From NCBI RefSeq assembly GCF_963259705.1, contig NC_081861.1:71033623-71097622 (forward strand): a stretch of 64,000 bases of DNA, read 5' to 3'. The notes below the pieces were generated by a model. That model did no database searches and was not told the DNA's origin. It saw only the letters and a list, made by a program, of their open reading frames with translations. Each line of letters opens with the position of its first letter. The stretch's first letter is position 1. Below are positions 45,336 through 55,777 of the stretch, piece by piece. The position numbers were made by a program, and so were the translations under genes. The DNA is from Myotis daubentonii. Lineage: Eukaryota; Chordata; Mammalia; Chiroptera; Vespertilionidae.

Positions 45336-45430
45336 GTCAGGCAGAGAAAGACAAAAGCTATATGATATCACTTATATACCGAATCTAAAGAACAAAATAA
45401 ACAGAATAGAAACATATTCATTTGTTTTCA
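45336..45430 (+). mobile_element. LINE-1 ORF2 terminus, plus strand
   Basis: TAAGTCAGGCAGAGAAAGAC, then TATGATATCACTTATATACC, is the end of L1 ORF2 (SQAEKDKSYDITYI-like) in sense orientation. It abuts the inverted 3' UTR piece, giving an inversion junction at about 45335. Confidence 0.6.
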
Positions 45431-45585
45431 AATAATTATATAAAATCAAGTACTTGGATTAATATTACCTGATATTTAAAATAATGTTTAAGGCCATATT
45501 TCACAACACATAAACACAGTAGAAGTTTTTTCCCCAATTCAAAATTTAGTGTTTCTATGAAAAAACTTTAGTACATTATTATTTA

Positions 45586-45889
45586 CTATAGGCCTGGTAC
45601 ACAAATTCATGCACAGGTGGGGTCCATTGGCCTGTACAGCAATCGGGGCCAATTGGGGCCCATCTCACTCAGTCCTGATCAGGCCGACTGGGGCTGGGAG
45701 GTTGGCCAGCTAGGGGAAGGGACCATGGGAAGTTGGCCGGCCATGGGAGGTTGGCTGTGGGAGCTCACTGACCACCAGGTGGCAGCTCCTGAATTGAGTG
45801 TCTGCCCCCTCGTGGTCAGTGTACATCATAGCTAGTGGCTGGTCATCTGGTCATCCAGTCATAAAGGTCACTTAGGTTTTTATATATAC
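45586..45889 (-). mobile_element. Helitron, minus strand
   Basis: 3' end (at 45586) reads CTATAGGCCTGGTACAC, a CTAG variant, with hairpin GTACACAAA/TTCATGCAC. The 5' end is near TGTATATATAAAAACC at 45889. CTCF-like arms GACCACCAGGTGGCAG (45770-45785) and CTGCCCCCTCGTGGTC (45802-45817). Confidence 0.7.
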
Positions 45890-46231
45890 AAATGAGTTGC
45901 TGAATTTTTGCAAAACAATAAAATCTTCTCATTATACAAAACATGGACTTACTTATATAAATGAGATCTTGGGATAAAACAAAATCATTTGTATTTGTAA
46001 GAAACAGCAATTTCTTATTAAAAATGTGTTATATCCTAATGACATTTTGTACCCTTGCTAGTTGTCTTTGAAGAGTTTATATCATGTTTGTAGTAAGTAG
46101 ATTTCTAAGACATGCGATAATAAGACAGAGTAAATAGACATTAGCTATTACTTTAATCCATGTTTAATGTTATTTCTTATTAAATAAAATTCTTTCAATC
46201 AACATCTAACAAACATTTGTATATCTACTAG
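45890..46231. other. Unique AT-rich DNA
   Basis: Nothing recognised; ends in CTAG immediately before a Helitron start. Confidence 0.5.
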
Positions 46232-46594
46232 TCCTAATATATAAAGAGCCAAGGTCCGTCACAACCTAAACGTCCAGACGGACGACCGAACACCAGGTTA
46301 GAGTCCCAGCCAACAGTGGCAGGAGTCAGTCCTGGGTCTCGGCCACCCATGGCAGGGGTCAGTCCTGGGTCCTGGCCACCTGCAATGTGGCGGCAGGAGG
46401 GAGCTGGGGGAACAGAGCCATGGTGCCATTGGACTGGCCTCTTGGTCCCTCCCCTCACCCACAAGCTCTGGGGAACCAGAGCCATGCTGCAATGGGACTG
46501 GACCCTACTGGAGGGGTCCCAGATTGTGAAAGCGTGCAGGCTGGGCGGAGATACAACCCCTGAGTGCATGAATTTTCATGCACCGGGCCTCTAG
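46232..46594 (+). mobile_element. Helitron, first of tandem pair
   Basis: TCCTAATATATAAAGAGCC start, hairpin GTGCATGAA/TTTTCATGCAC, CTAG at 46591-46594. The GC-rich body includes two copies of a CAGTCCTGGGTC..GGCCACC motif (about 46328-46382). Confidence 0.8.
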
Positions 46595-47009
46595 TATATA
46601 TATAAAAGCCTTAGTGACCGAACGACCAAACCACCAGTTGACCAGCCGTTAGTTATGATGTGCACTGACCACCAAGGGGCAGACGTCAATTCAGGAGTTG
46701 CCCCTTGGTGGTTAGTGCACTCCCACAGTGGGAGCACTGCTCAGCTGCCTGATGGGCGCCAGATGCTGGGCTGATGGCTGGTGAGTGTAGCCCCAGCAGT
46801 GCAAACCTCTCCTGCAGACACTCCCCCTGCAACAGGTGCAGTGGGGCTGGGATGAGTGGGAGTGGCACAGCCCTTGAGGGATGTCAGACTGCCCCCACAT
46901 CAGGCCAAAACCTGCAATGCAATAACCCCTGAGGGCTCCCGGTTGTGAGAGGGTACAGGCCAGGCTGAGGGACCCCACTGGTGCACAAATCTGTGCACCA
47001 GGCCTCTAG
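46595..47009 (+). mobile_element. Helitron, second of tandem pair
   Basis: Starts TATATATATAAAAGCC directly after the CTAG. CTCF-like arms at 46667-46682 and 46698-46713 form an inverted repeat. Hairpin GTGCACAAA/TCTGTGCAC and CTAG at 47006-47009 before T. Confidence 0.82.
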
Positions 47010-47263
47010 TTTATTACATAAATTACATAGCAGTTTTTAATTAAAATATTATATTATTCAAAATCAATACAAGGCAGCCATATAGTCTTTCAAAAATTGT
47101 AGACTTGTTCTCTATTTTTAAATATTTTAGAGTTTTTTCAGAAGATGCTGTCCAAATGTATTTTATAACATTTTAATGAGCTCTTTTAGGTTGGTATTAT
47201 CTTTCTTTTTCTTTTCAAAATTAAGATTTTCTTCTTTTTTTTTCTTATTAAAAAAGAAACTAA

Positions 47264-47550
47264 GCCCTGGCCAGTGTGGTTCTGTGGTTATAGAATTGGC
47301 CCATGTGCCTAAGGGTTGAGGGTTTGATTCCCAGTCTAGGGCACGTACCTCAATTGAGGGTTCACTCCCCACCCCTTGGTTGGGATGCATGTGGGAGGCA
47401 ACCAGTCCGTGTATCTCTCTCACATCGATGTCCCTCTCTCTTCTCTCTCTTTCTCTCCCTCTCTCTTTCTCTCCCCTTCCTTTCCTACCTCCCTTCCATT
47501 CTCTCTGAAAAGCAATGGAAAAAATGTCCTCTGGTGAGAATTAACAGCAA
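47264..47550 (+). mobile_element. tRNA-derived SINE (older Ves-like type)
   Basis: GCCCTGGCCAGTGTGG head, GGTTTGATTCCCAGTC (B box with one change), long CT-rich stretch 47415-47505, then AAAAGCAATGG and TCCTCTGGTGAG. The tail type is shared with 51329. Confidence 0.85.
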
Positions 47551-47560
47551 CAACCAAAAG

Positions 47561-47621
<61 letters not shown>

Positions 47622-47755
47622 AAACATCATTTTGTTGTTTCATTTGTTTATGCATTCATTGCTTGATTCTTTTATGTACCCTGTCTGGGAATCAAACCTG
47701 GAACCTTGGCATATCAGGACTACATTTTAACAAAGTCAGCTACCCAGCCAGGGCC
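47561..47755 (-). mobile_element. Old tRNA-derived SINE, minus strand, with (GA)n
   Basis: (GA)n at 47567-47618 is the expanded tail. GGGAATCAAACCTGGAACC and GCTACCCAGCCAGGGCC are the reversed B and A boxes. Head-on to the SINE at 47264, forming an inverted SINE pair. Confidence 0.85.
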
Positions 47756-48669
47756 AAAAATTATCAGGATTTTTAAAAATAGTTTTTAAGATAACAAAAT
47801 TTGGTCCATGAATTAATGATTATTTTTATGAACAAATCTTTAGGCAGTCAAAAAGTGAATGGGAATTCATATTAGAAAATAAACAAACATTTCTAGACTT
47901 GTTTCAATCAGGCTATTTCCTGGGCTTTTCTACTCACTGTGAAAATAGGCTGCTTTGCCTCAAAATCTCTGACAATCTTAAATGAAGCATCTTAGAGAAG
48001 AGGTATATAGAATATTTAGAGAATACAAACAAGTAAGAACTGAAGGTCTTTGTGAGGTGGTTTTTTTTTAAGAGTTTTATTTAAAAACAGTCTGGCAAAA
48101 TTTTTAGGTATGCAAAAGTTATAGAAATAGATTCAGCTTTAAAGGATACCATCTGTATTTTTAGCTGTGAGAAAGGGTCATCTTTTGTGATCAATAAAAA
48201 AAAAAGTTTCAAGTACATTATAGAAAATCTAAAAATAGTGTTGCCAGTTTTGCCTATAAATGTCCTTCTTAAATCAATAGTGGTGTTTCTTAATTGGTAC
48301 AAATTTCTTTTCAGAGCAGTGAAATATGGGTAACACTTTTCATTTACAAGATAATATTTCATCTTAATAAACTCAGTTACAGTCTTATAACCAACTTTAA
48401 CAAATACACTTTACTGTAAACCTATAATTGCCTAATAGTGTGCAGTTTAGAGGATTTTGTACCATTATTCTTGATATTATAATGGCTTGTCTTCTTTTGT
48501 TCAACATGAGGAAATAATATGGGGTAAGTGCTTAGATCTGAAGATCTCATTATGCTCCACTAAGGACACAATAATGCATTTACTACATTCTTAATAGAAC
48601 TAATGGAAAAAAAAAGATATATAGTACTTTGCTATTACCCATTAAAAAGAAAGAAAAGAAAATTCAACT
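47756..48669. other. Unique AT-rich DNA
   Basis: No gene or repeat recognised. Confidence 0.5.
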
Positions 48670-49017
48670 GAGTAAATTTGAGGATCTAATTGGCTTTATT
48701 GAACAATTCATTACTTGAGGCAGGATTCCATCTAGCAAACAGAAAGGGACTCCAATGAGCTCTACAAAATGAAAGATTTTTCTAGGTAGAAGGGGGAAGG
48801 AAAAAGGAAAGAAAAGATTACCTCATATTCCTTATGGAATGGAAGGAGCCTGTGTTCCAGATAACCTCATTGGTGCTGACCAGAAAATTCCAGACTGACT
48901 GATTAGAAATACATTCCTGGGGAACATTGAAACTGCAATTAGGTTAGGTATGAAGTCTCAATTTAGTGATGTGGATTGAGCACAAGTGAGTCAAATTTGA
49001 GCCTTTCTTTTTTAACA
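48670..49017 (-). mobile_element. Probable old ERV LTR fragment, minus strand
   Basis: On the minus strand it contains GTTCAATAAAGCCAATTAG, a typical LTR polyadenylation signal followed by R/U5-like sequence. The upstream part has TATGAGGTAATCTTTTC. Family and boundaries uncertain. Confidence 0.45.
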
Positions 49018-49145
49018 TACCTACCACTTAGGTAACGTGAAATGATATACATATATATTAAATATAAATTTATAAATATTCATTTATATGTACAAGTTCA
49101 CAAATATTAGTACTGTAGTTGTGTTTCTGCACTGCTTAGCTTCTC

Positions 49146-49723
49146 TTTTTTTATTGCTTAAAGTATTAAAAAGGGTATTACATATGTATCCATTTTATCC
49201 CCCCACCCTAGACAGTCCCCTAGCCTCCCCTATCACCCAGTGTCTTGTGTCCATTGGTTATGCTTATATGCATGCATACAAGTCCTTTAGTTGATCTCTT
49301 ACCCCCCTACCTCCTGCCCCCCAACCCACCCCGGCCTTCCCGCTGCAGTTTGACAATCGGTTTGAGGCAGCTCTGCCTCTGTATCTATTATTATTGTTCA
49401 AAAGTTTATAATGGTCTCTATTGTCCATGAATGAGTGAGTTCATGTGGTATTTTTCCTTTATTGACTGGCTTATTTCACTTAGCATAATGCTCTCCAGTT
49501 CCATCCATGCCGTTGCAAATGGTAAGAGTTCCTTCCTTTTTACAGCAGCATAGTATTCCATCGTGTAGATGTACCACAGTTTTCTAATCCATTCATCTAC
49601 TGATGGGCACTTAGGCTGTTTCCAGATCTTAGCTATGGTGAATTGTGCTGCTATGAACATAGGGGTGCATATATCCTTTCTGATTGGTGTTTCTGGTTTC
49701 TTGGGATATATTCCTAGAAGTGG
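49146..49723 (-). mobile_element. 5'-truncated LINE-1, minus strand, with duplication
   Basis: 578 bp: 3' UTR plus the last ~80 codons of ORF2. On the minus strand 49660-49418 reads [20 protein letters not shown] and on to the natural end LIHGQ. Flanked by AGCTTCTC at 49138-49145 and 49724-49731. Only lightly diverged from the L1 nested at 31323, so fairly young. Confidence 0.88.
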
Positions 49724-49867
49724 AGCTTCTCACATTTAGTCATGTTACTGACAATTTTTGTGGCCTCAATTTTTCCTACTATAAAATTAAGGCCCATCCT
49801 ATCTAATAATAGATAAACATGGTAATTAGCGTACAACCGCTACCCTTCCCATTGGCTAATCAGGGAG

Positions 49868-49935
49868 ATATGCAAATTAACTGCCAACTAAGATGGCTGT
49901 TAACCGCCAACAAAGATGGCGGTTAATTTGCATAT
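49868..49935. repeat. Inverted repeat in Helitron leader
   Basis: Outer arms ATATGCAAATTAACTGCCA (49868-49886) and its reverse complement with one mismatch (49917-49935). A second perfect 10-bp stem TTAACCGCCA/TGGCGGTTAA (49900-49909, 49917-49926) competes with it. Each outer arm contains the octamer; AAGATGGC lies between and in the arms. Confidence 0.9.
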
Positions 49936-50179
49936 GTAGGCACAATGCTGGGAGGCGAAAGGGAAAGGACGGAAGAAGCCCCCTGCCACTGACGGTGATC
50001 CGAAACCCAGGGGGGAGCTAAGAGCCAGGGACAGAGCAAAGGCGGCCCTGGGGGCCGCCTTTGCCCTGCCCCCCAGCCGTGATCAGAGAACCGGTGCCTT
50101 TGCCACCCCCAACCAGTGATAGCGAGCAGCAGGGGTGGAGCCCGCAATGGGAGCTGGGCAGGGATGGAGCCGGCAGTCC

Positions 50180-51110
50180 GGGGAGCTAGGGGTCCCTCGC
50201 CCAGGCCTAAAGCATTGGCCAAAGACGTTAGGCCTGGGCAGGGTTGGAGCCTACAATCCGGTGAGCTGAGGGTCCCCTGCACAGACCTAACGCCTTGGCC
50301 AGAGGCCTTAGGCCAGGGCAGGGGCGCAACCAGCCATCACAGGGAGCAGGGGAGGAGTCAGCGAACCTGGGCAGCTGGGGTTCCCCTGCCCAGGCCTAAT
50401 GCCTTGGCCAGAGGCATTAGGTTGGGCAGGGGCAGAGCCTGCAACCGTGGGGAGTTGGGGGTCCCCTGCCCAGGCCTAATGCCTTGGCCAGAGGCATTAC
50501 GTCTAGGCCGGGGCAGAGCAGGAGATCGCGGGGAGCTGGGGGTCTCCTGCCCAGGACTAATGCCTCCACCAGAGGCCTTAGGTCTGGGCAGGGGCGGTGC
50601 CAGAGATCATGGGTAGCAGGGGCAGAGCCGGGGATGGTGGGAGCTGGGGGTCCCCTGCCCAGGCCTGACACCTCTGCTGGAGGCCTCAGGCCTGGGCAAG
50701 GGGCCAATCCGGGGATCGGAGGGTGATGAGGGTCAACTCCTCTGGCTGAGGCATCAGGCCTGGGCGGGGGGCAGAGTGAGCAATTGGAGGGGGCTGGGGG
50801 TCCCCTGCCCAGGCCTGAATAATGGGCCAGAGGCATCAGGCATTGGCCAGGGGTGGAGCCGGCAATCGGAGGGGTCTGGGGGTCCCCTGCCCAGGCCTGA
50901 TGCCTGGGCCAGAGACATCAGGCCTGGGTGGGGGGCAGAGCCAGTGATGGGGGAAAATGAGGGTCCCCTGCCCAGGCCTGCAATTGGAGGGTGATGGGGG
51001 TCAATGCCTCTGCCCAAGGGGTCAGACCTGGGCAAGGGTGGAGCCCGTGATCAGGGGAGATGGGGCTCCCCTGCCCAGGCCTGAAGCCTGGGCCAGAGGC
51101 GTCAAGCCTG
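50180..51110. repeat. GC-rich minisatellite, ~75-110-bp units with hairpins
   Basis: About eleven degenerate units following GGTCCCCTGCCCAGGCCTAA, GCCTTGGCCAGAGGC, ATTAGG..TGGGCAGGGG. Several units contain a near-perfect stem CCTAATGCC/GGCATTAGG around TTGGCCAGA (e.g. 50395-50421, 50475-50501). Long ORFs here on both strands are repeat translations. Confidence 0.85.
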
Positions 51111-51124
51111 GGGTGGGGGTGGGT

Positions 51125-51328
51125 GGGGTGCCAAGCCGCAGATTGGTGTGAACTACAGAGGAAGCACCTTTTCTGACCGCTCATTGGTTAAGCTCCCTGT
51201 ATGCCACTGGTAATATTCTTAGTAACGTGGGTAATAAGAATCCAAAACGGTGACCTAGTGTTTTTCACCACACTCCCAGTAAAAAAAAACGAAGGTCTGC
51301 TGCTGGAGGGCCAAGAAATGTCATATCT
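51125..51328. other. Unexplained segment inside the Helitron
   Basis: Different in composition from the flanking GC-rich minisatellite; contains CTCATTGGTTAAG (CCAAT-type) and a short open frame from 51201 (NGDLVFFTTLPVKKN). No family match recognised. Could be host DNA captured by the Helitron or pre-insertion DNA. Confidence 0.4.
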
Positions 51329-51579
51329 TGCCCTAGCCACTTTGGCTCAGTGGGTAATGCCTTGGCCTGCTGATGGCAGGGTCTGGGTTCAATTCTGACA
51401 AGGGCATGTACCTAGGTTGCAGGCTCCTCCCTGGCCGGGACCCAGGTCAGGGCTCATGCAGGTGGCAACCAATCAAAGTGTTCCTCTCATTTTGATGTTT
51501 CTCTCTGTCTTTCCCTTTCTCTTTCACATTTTCTAAAAATCAATGGAAACATATCCTCAGGTGAGGATAAGAAAATAAT
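51329..51579 (+). mobile_element. tRNA-derived SINE (older Ves-like type)
   Basis: GCCCTAGCCACTTTGGCTCAG head, GGTTCAATTCTGAC (decayed B box), AAAAATCAATGG and ATCCTCAGGTGAGG tail as in 47264-47550. Confidence 0.85.
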
Positions 51580-51594
51580 AAAGAAATTATTATT

Positions 51595-51821
51595 GCCGGA
51601 ACCGGTTTGGCTCAGTGGATAGAGCGTCAGCCTGTGGACTGAAAGGTCCCAGGTTCGATTCCGGTCAAAGGCATATACCTGGGTTGCAGGCACATCCCCA
51701 GTAGGAGATGTGCAGGAGGCGGCTGATAGATGTTTCTCTCCCATCAATGTTTCTAACTCTCTATCTCTCTCCCTTCCTCTCTGTAAAAAAAAAAAAAAAT
51801 CAATAAAATACTTTAAAAAAA
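51595..51821 (+). mobile_element. Young Ves SINE with perfect 15-bp duplication
   Basis: GCCGGAACCGGTTTGGCTCAG head with good A box (TGGCTCAGTGG) and a perfect B box (GGTTCGATTCC), the RNA polymerase III internal promoter. Tail AATCAATAAAATAC with A-runs. Flanked by AAAGAAATTATTATT at 51580-51594 and 51822-51836. The intact boxes, clean tail and perfect duplication mark the youngest SINE in the window. Confidence 0.95.
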
Positions 51822-52177
51822 AAAGAAATTATTATTATATGAAAGACACATCTTAAAAATGCCTAAAAAAAGTTGTCATTTTTTCATGCTGATGGGACTG
51901 GTGTCCGTGTTGATGAAAAAACCTTGCTGGCTGCGGTGACTGGCAGTGGCTGCAGCAGCGGGGTGATGGGGCTGCTGCCTTCCCCTGATCAGCCCAGTCA
52001 CCTCCCACAAAGGGAGGCCAGACTGCAGCTTAGGCCCGCTCCCCAAGGGGAGCTGGGAGTGGGCCTAAGCCATCAATAGGACATCCCCTGAGGGCTCTCA
52101 GTATGTGAGAGGGGGAAGGCTGGGCTGAGGGACACTCCCCCCCCCCAGTGCACGAATTTTGTGCACCGGGCCCCTAG

Positions 52178-53764
52178 TTTCTTTTATAAAACGTTAAGAT
52201 TTATAGTAAACAATTTTAGGTAAAATATGAATAGACTGTAATTTGGAATTTTTCTTTAAGCATTCTCTCCATGAAGTTATTTGCTATCACTTTATAGGTT
52301 TTAAATTTGAAAAACAAGTCTTTTAAAAGCTAAGTATTTCCTATTAAATTATTTTTGCTGAATTTTAAGTGGTTGTAACAATCTGCTGACTAAATTTGTG
52401 ATTTTCAATACTTAGCATAACTTTTACTAGATAAGAGACCAGGGTGGCCAGGATTATCACAATAAGTTGTTCTATTTTTTTTAATTAAAATACTGTATTT
52501 TGAATGTGAATTCAAACTCAGGGGGAAAGAAGATAAAAGACATATGTACTCCTTGGATAAAAGTTAACTTTAACTATATTTTAAGTATTAATTATCATAG
52601 TCTAATTACACCTGTCTTTTCTTGGAGATTGACTCTTTTTGAGTTATGATGGGAAAGGTTCTGGGATACCTATCTTAAATCTTACTTTACAATACCAACT
52701 GGCCTCTACTATTTTTTCCTCGATAAATATAATTCTTCAGAATTCACTGTGTTGAAAGTAATAGAACCTACATTGATTTCATACCCAACCAATTGATAAA
52801 TTTAGATTAGTATAAAAAATAAAAGGTTCTCATTCAATTTTAGAGATCTAAATTTGTATTTATCCTTCTTTGCAAACAGGCACAGTAATGCATTAGCTTA
52901 ATTCATATTTGATCTTGCAATAGATATTTTAACAAATATTTTTAAGCTGAAGTTTTAAGTAAAAAAAGCCAAAGGAAAAAATGCAATGTTTTTTTTTTCA
53001 ACTTTCAAAATAGGATAAATAATAACATTTGTTATCTGCCTAGAAAAACATGAATTTCTAAAATAAATTTATTTTTGAAATAATAGAGAGTTATAATTAA
53101 CTTTCAATTATAAAATAAAATAGGACCACATACTTCAAAAATAATTTTCAACAAAGTTGAGAGTTTTGCATTTTAAGTTAATGGAAAATAAACTTATATT
53201 GAGAGACGTATTATCTACATTTCTTATAAAATTCAAATTTTCTACAGATTAAAATCACAGAGAGATAGAGCACCTCAAATATTTCCTAAGAAACATTTTC
53301 TAAGTAATAGCAATTTAAATTTAAAAGGTAATAAAATCACTTCACCCATTTAGTTGCCAAAAACATTATTTTTGTTCTTGCTGTGAGTACAAACCTTAGC
53401 TCTATTGTTTCATTGTAATTAAAACACATTTCAAAGTAAATTTGAAATTTTTGAAATTTTTTTTCTTATGTTTGAACATTTTAAAATTTGTTGTCAGGAC
53501 AGCACCGACTCTTCCTAGCATCCACCTGCAACTTCTGGTTTTGCTATGCAAATTACAGTCAGTTGTCTAAATGTAATTGGTAACCAGTAATGATTTATGT
53601 TTTCCTAATCTATAATAGCGGAATTTTATCAAAAGAAGGGAAGTTCTTTGAATCTTGATGGTGTGAGCTTACCACTCCAAACATTGTCTTGAAGATATGT
53701 AGATGTAAACCAGACATCTTTGATTAGTGAGGAAAATAAAATTAAAACATTTTATCTTTTGCAT
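52178..53764. other. Unique AT-rich DNA with possible conserved element
   Basis: No ORF or transposon. 53495-53600 is less AT-rich than its surroundings and contains the octamer ATGCAAAT (about 53545-53552) and CCAGTAATGATTTATG. Confidence 0.45.
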
Positions 53765-54025
53765 TTCATAGTATTTTATTTATTTATGTTTTATTGTATT
53801 TATTGGGGTGACATTGGTTAATAAAATTATACAGGTTTCAGGTATACAGTTCTAGAATACATAATCTGTATATCATAGTGTGTTTACCACCCCAAGTCAA
53901 GTCTCTTCCATCACCATTCATCACCCTCTTCTAACTCCTTACCCCCTCTTCCCTCTGGCAATCACTATACTATTGTCTGTGCCTACCAGTCTTTTTTTCT
54001 ATATCTTTGCTTAATCTCGTAGTAT
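53765..54025 (-). mobile_element. LINE-1 3' UTR fragment, minus strand
   Basis: TTGGGGTGACATTGGTTAAT, TACAGGTTTCAGGTATACAG, CACCACCCCAAGTCAAGTC and TATTGTCTGTGCC are the reverse of an older L1MA-type 3' UTR. Confidence 0.8.
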
Positions 54026-54884
54026 TTTCAATGTATTTTATTTATTCAGAATTGTATTGACTTCTATCTCAAGAAAAATTTAACCTGAAGTTTTGAGTGA
54101 CATGGCTTTTTTCTTTAAAAAATATTGTTATGTTTTTCCTCTAAATTTAAATTGATGGTGTATGCTACTATTGTTCTGCATATTAAAGTATCATTGATAT
54201 AATAGTACAAATTAACTTTTATACCTCACGGTTCTAAACATTCAAACTGCATGGAAAGAGTGATCTTATAGCCACTGGAATTATTCATTGGGCTCCAGGG
54301 AAAAGTTACAGCAATCCTATTAACATTGATCACATTCAAAGAAACTTAAAACATAATACATTATTATCTGTGCTTACTTTCTTTAATGAAGTGATTATCA
54401 CCATGAAGAGAATAATCACAGGCCAGGTTAAAACTACAGAACAGAGTAATTCCATTTATATTCTAAATATCACAAGTAGCTGACAATGCATAAATGTATT
54501 GCTTAAAATAGTTGTAGGTACAAATTTATAAAAGGTGACTAGAAAAGGAAATAAGTGTGTTTGGCAGTGAATCTTCTTTAATTATAACTGGTTTCTTATC
54601 ATTAAATAACTTATATTTTCAATAATAAATCAATTGTAAAACTACCCTTCTCTTTTCTACCCCAGAGGTTTAAATATAACTTTATCTTGAAAATTTTGAC
54701 ATAAAGTATTTCTGGGATATTTCTGTTATACCTCAATCCAAAAAATGGTTTGATTACTATATGCTGCAGGTATCTATTGAGGTCAACCCATTTTGCCAGC
54801 TGTAAGTAACTTTAGAAAGATTATATTAGATATAGGTGAATTAGTTACTAGTAGATATATGTAAAGGTACAACATTCAACATTT
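54026..54884. other. Unique AT-rich DNA
   Basis: Nothing recognised. Confidence 0.5.
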
Positions 54885-55105
54885 AGAGTAATAGAAATAG
54901 TATTAGACTTGGGGTCAAGAAGGCCTGAGTTTGAGACACCATATCACCATTTGTAAGCAGAGTGAAATTTTGCAAATAGTTTACCTTTTCTCGTTTTCAG
55001 TTTAATCATATATAATATATGCTGTCTAATTTAGAAGGTGGTTGACAGTTTTAAAGTTGGTAAAATATCTGAAACTGCCTAGCACATAATGTGAAAAGCA
55101 GTAGA
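54885..55105 (+). mobile_element. MIR SINE (ancient)
   Basis: TTAGACTTGGGGTCAAGAAG, GCCTGAGTTTGAGACACC and TTTTCAGTTTAATCATATA fit the MIR core and tail. Confidence 0.7.
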
Positions 55106-55639
55106 AACTCAGACACTTAAAAAATCTGTATGTAAATTATAGTCTTATAAAGAATGTAAATTATCTTCGTATAAAGAATTCAATGAGGTTTGGTAACATT
55201 ATAGGCAGCTTGTAAAATGCTAATATTGAGTTAAATTAATATCTCACAAAATATTAGGCTTTTTATAAGAAAAACTTTTCAACATATGTCTGCTGTTACA
55301 AGTTGTGACATGTATAATCTTCTATTTTTGTTTAAACTACCATTAATTAATTTAAATTTACAAATTCAAGATGTTACAAATTTCTAAATAAAATATAAAG
55401 TATTCTTTAATTATCTTGGTTAAAGGAAGGTGTTGTATACATAATTAGGTATTGAACTTGACAAGTTTTTTACAAATACTCAAGGGATCATTAAGTTTAT
55501 ACACTTGGAAATGTTAGAATTAATAGGAAAGTCATTGATCCTTTTGGGATACTTAGTTATAAATATTTAGTGTATGAATTATAAATTAAAATAAATAATT
55601 TGACTGTCATATTTCTGGAAGAACTTTTCCAGTCATTGT

Positions 55640-55745
55640 TCTCTAAAGGCAGGAATTATGTCATATTTATGTGTGTATCCTCAAAACACAGTATAATTCC
55701 TGATGTAAAGTTGGACTCAATAAGTGCCTATTGATTGACTGAGAG
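55640..55745 (+). mobile_element. L2 LINE 3' fragment (ancient)
   Basis: AAGGCAGGAATTATGTCATA, GTGTGTATCCTCAAAACACA and CTCAATAAGTGCCTATTGAT match the L2 3' end pattern. Confidence 0.65.
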
Positions 55746-55777
55746 AATATAGCATCTCATCATAACAAGGTGACACT

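Larger units (their letters stand above)
49797..52177 (+). mobile_element. Long Helitron containing two SINEs and a minisatellite
   Basis: 5' end TCCTATCTAATAATAG after A. 3' hairpin GTGCACGAA/TTTTGTGCAC and CTAG at 52174-52177 before T. I infer one element because no other 3' end follows 49797 and no other 5' end precedes 52177; two separate truncated Helitrons are the alternative. Parts: leader with inverted repeat (49868-49935), minisatellite (50180-51110), unexplained DNA (51125-51328), SINEs (51329-51579, 51595-51821), GC-rich 3' body. Confidence 0.65.

Noticed and set aside
50116..50616. 166-codon ORF on the plus strand, and 139-codon ORF at 50417-50836 on the minus strand
   Set aside because: Both are translations of the GC-rich minisatellite units; their proteins are internally repetitive in step with the DNA repeat and have no domain.
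51595..51670. tRNA gene (A and B boxes present)
   Set aside because: The head is continuous with a Ves SINE body, A-tail and target duplication; no cloverleaf acceptor pairing is evident.
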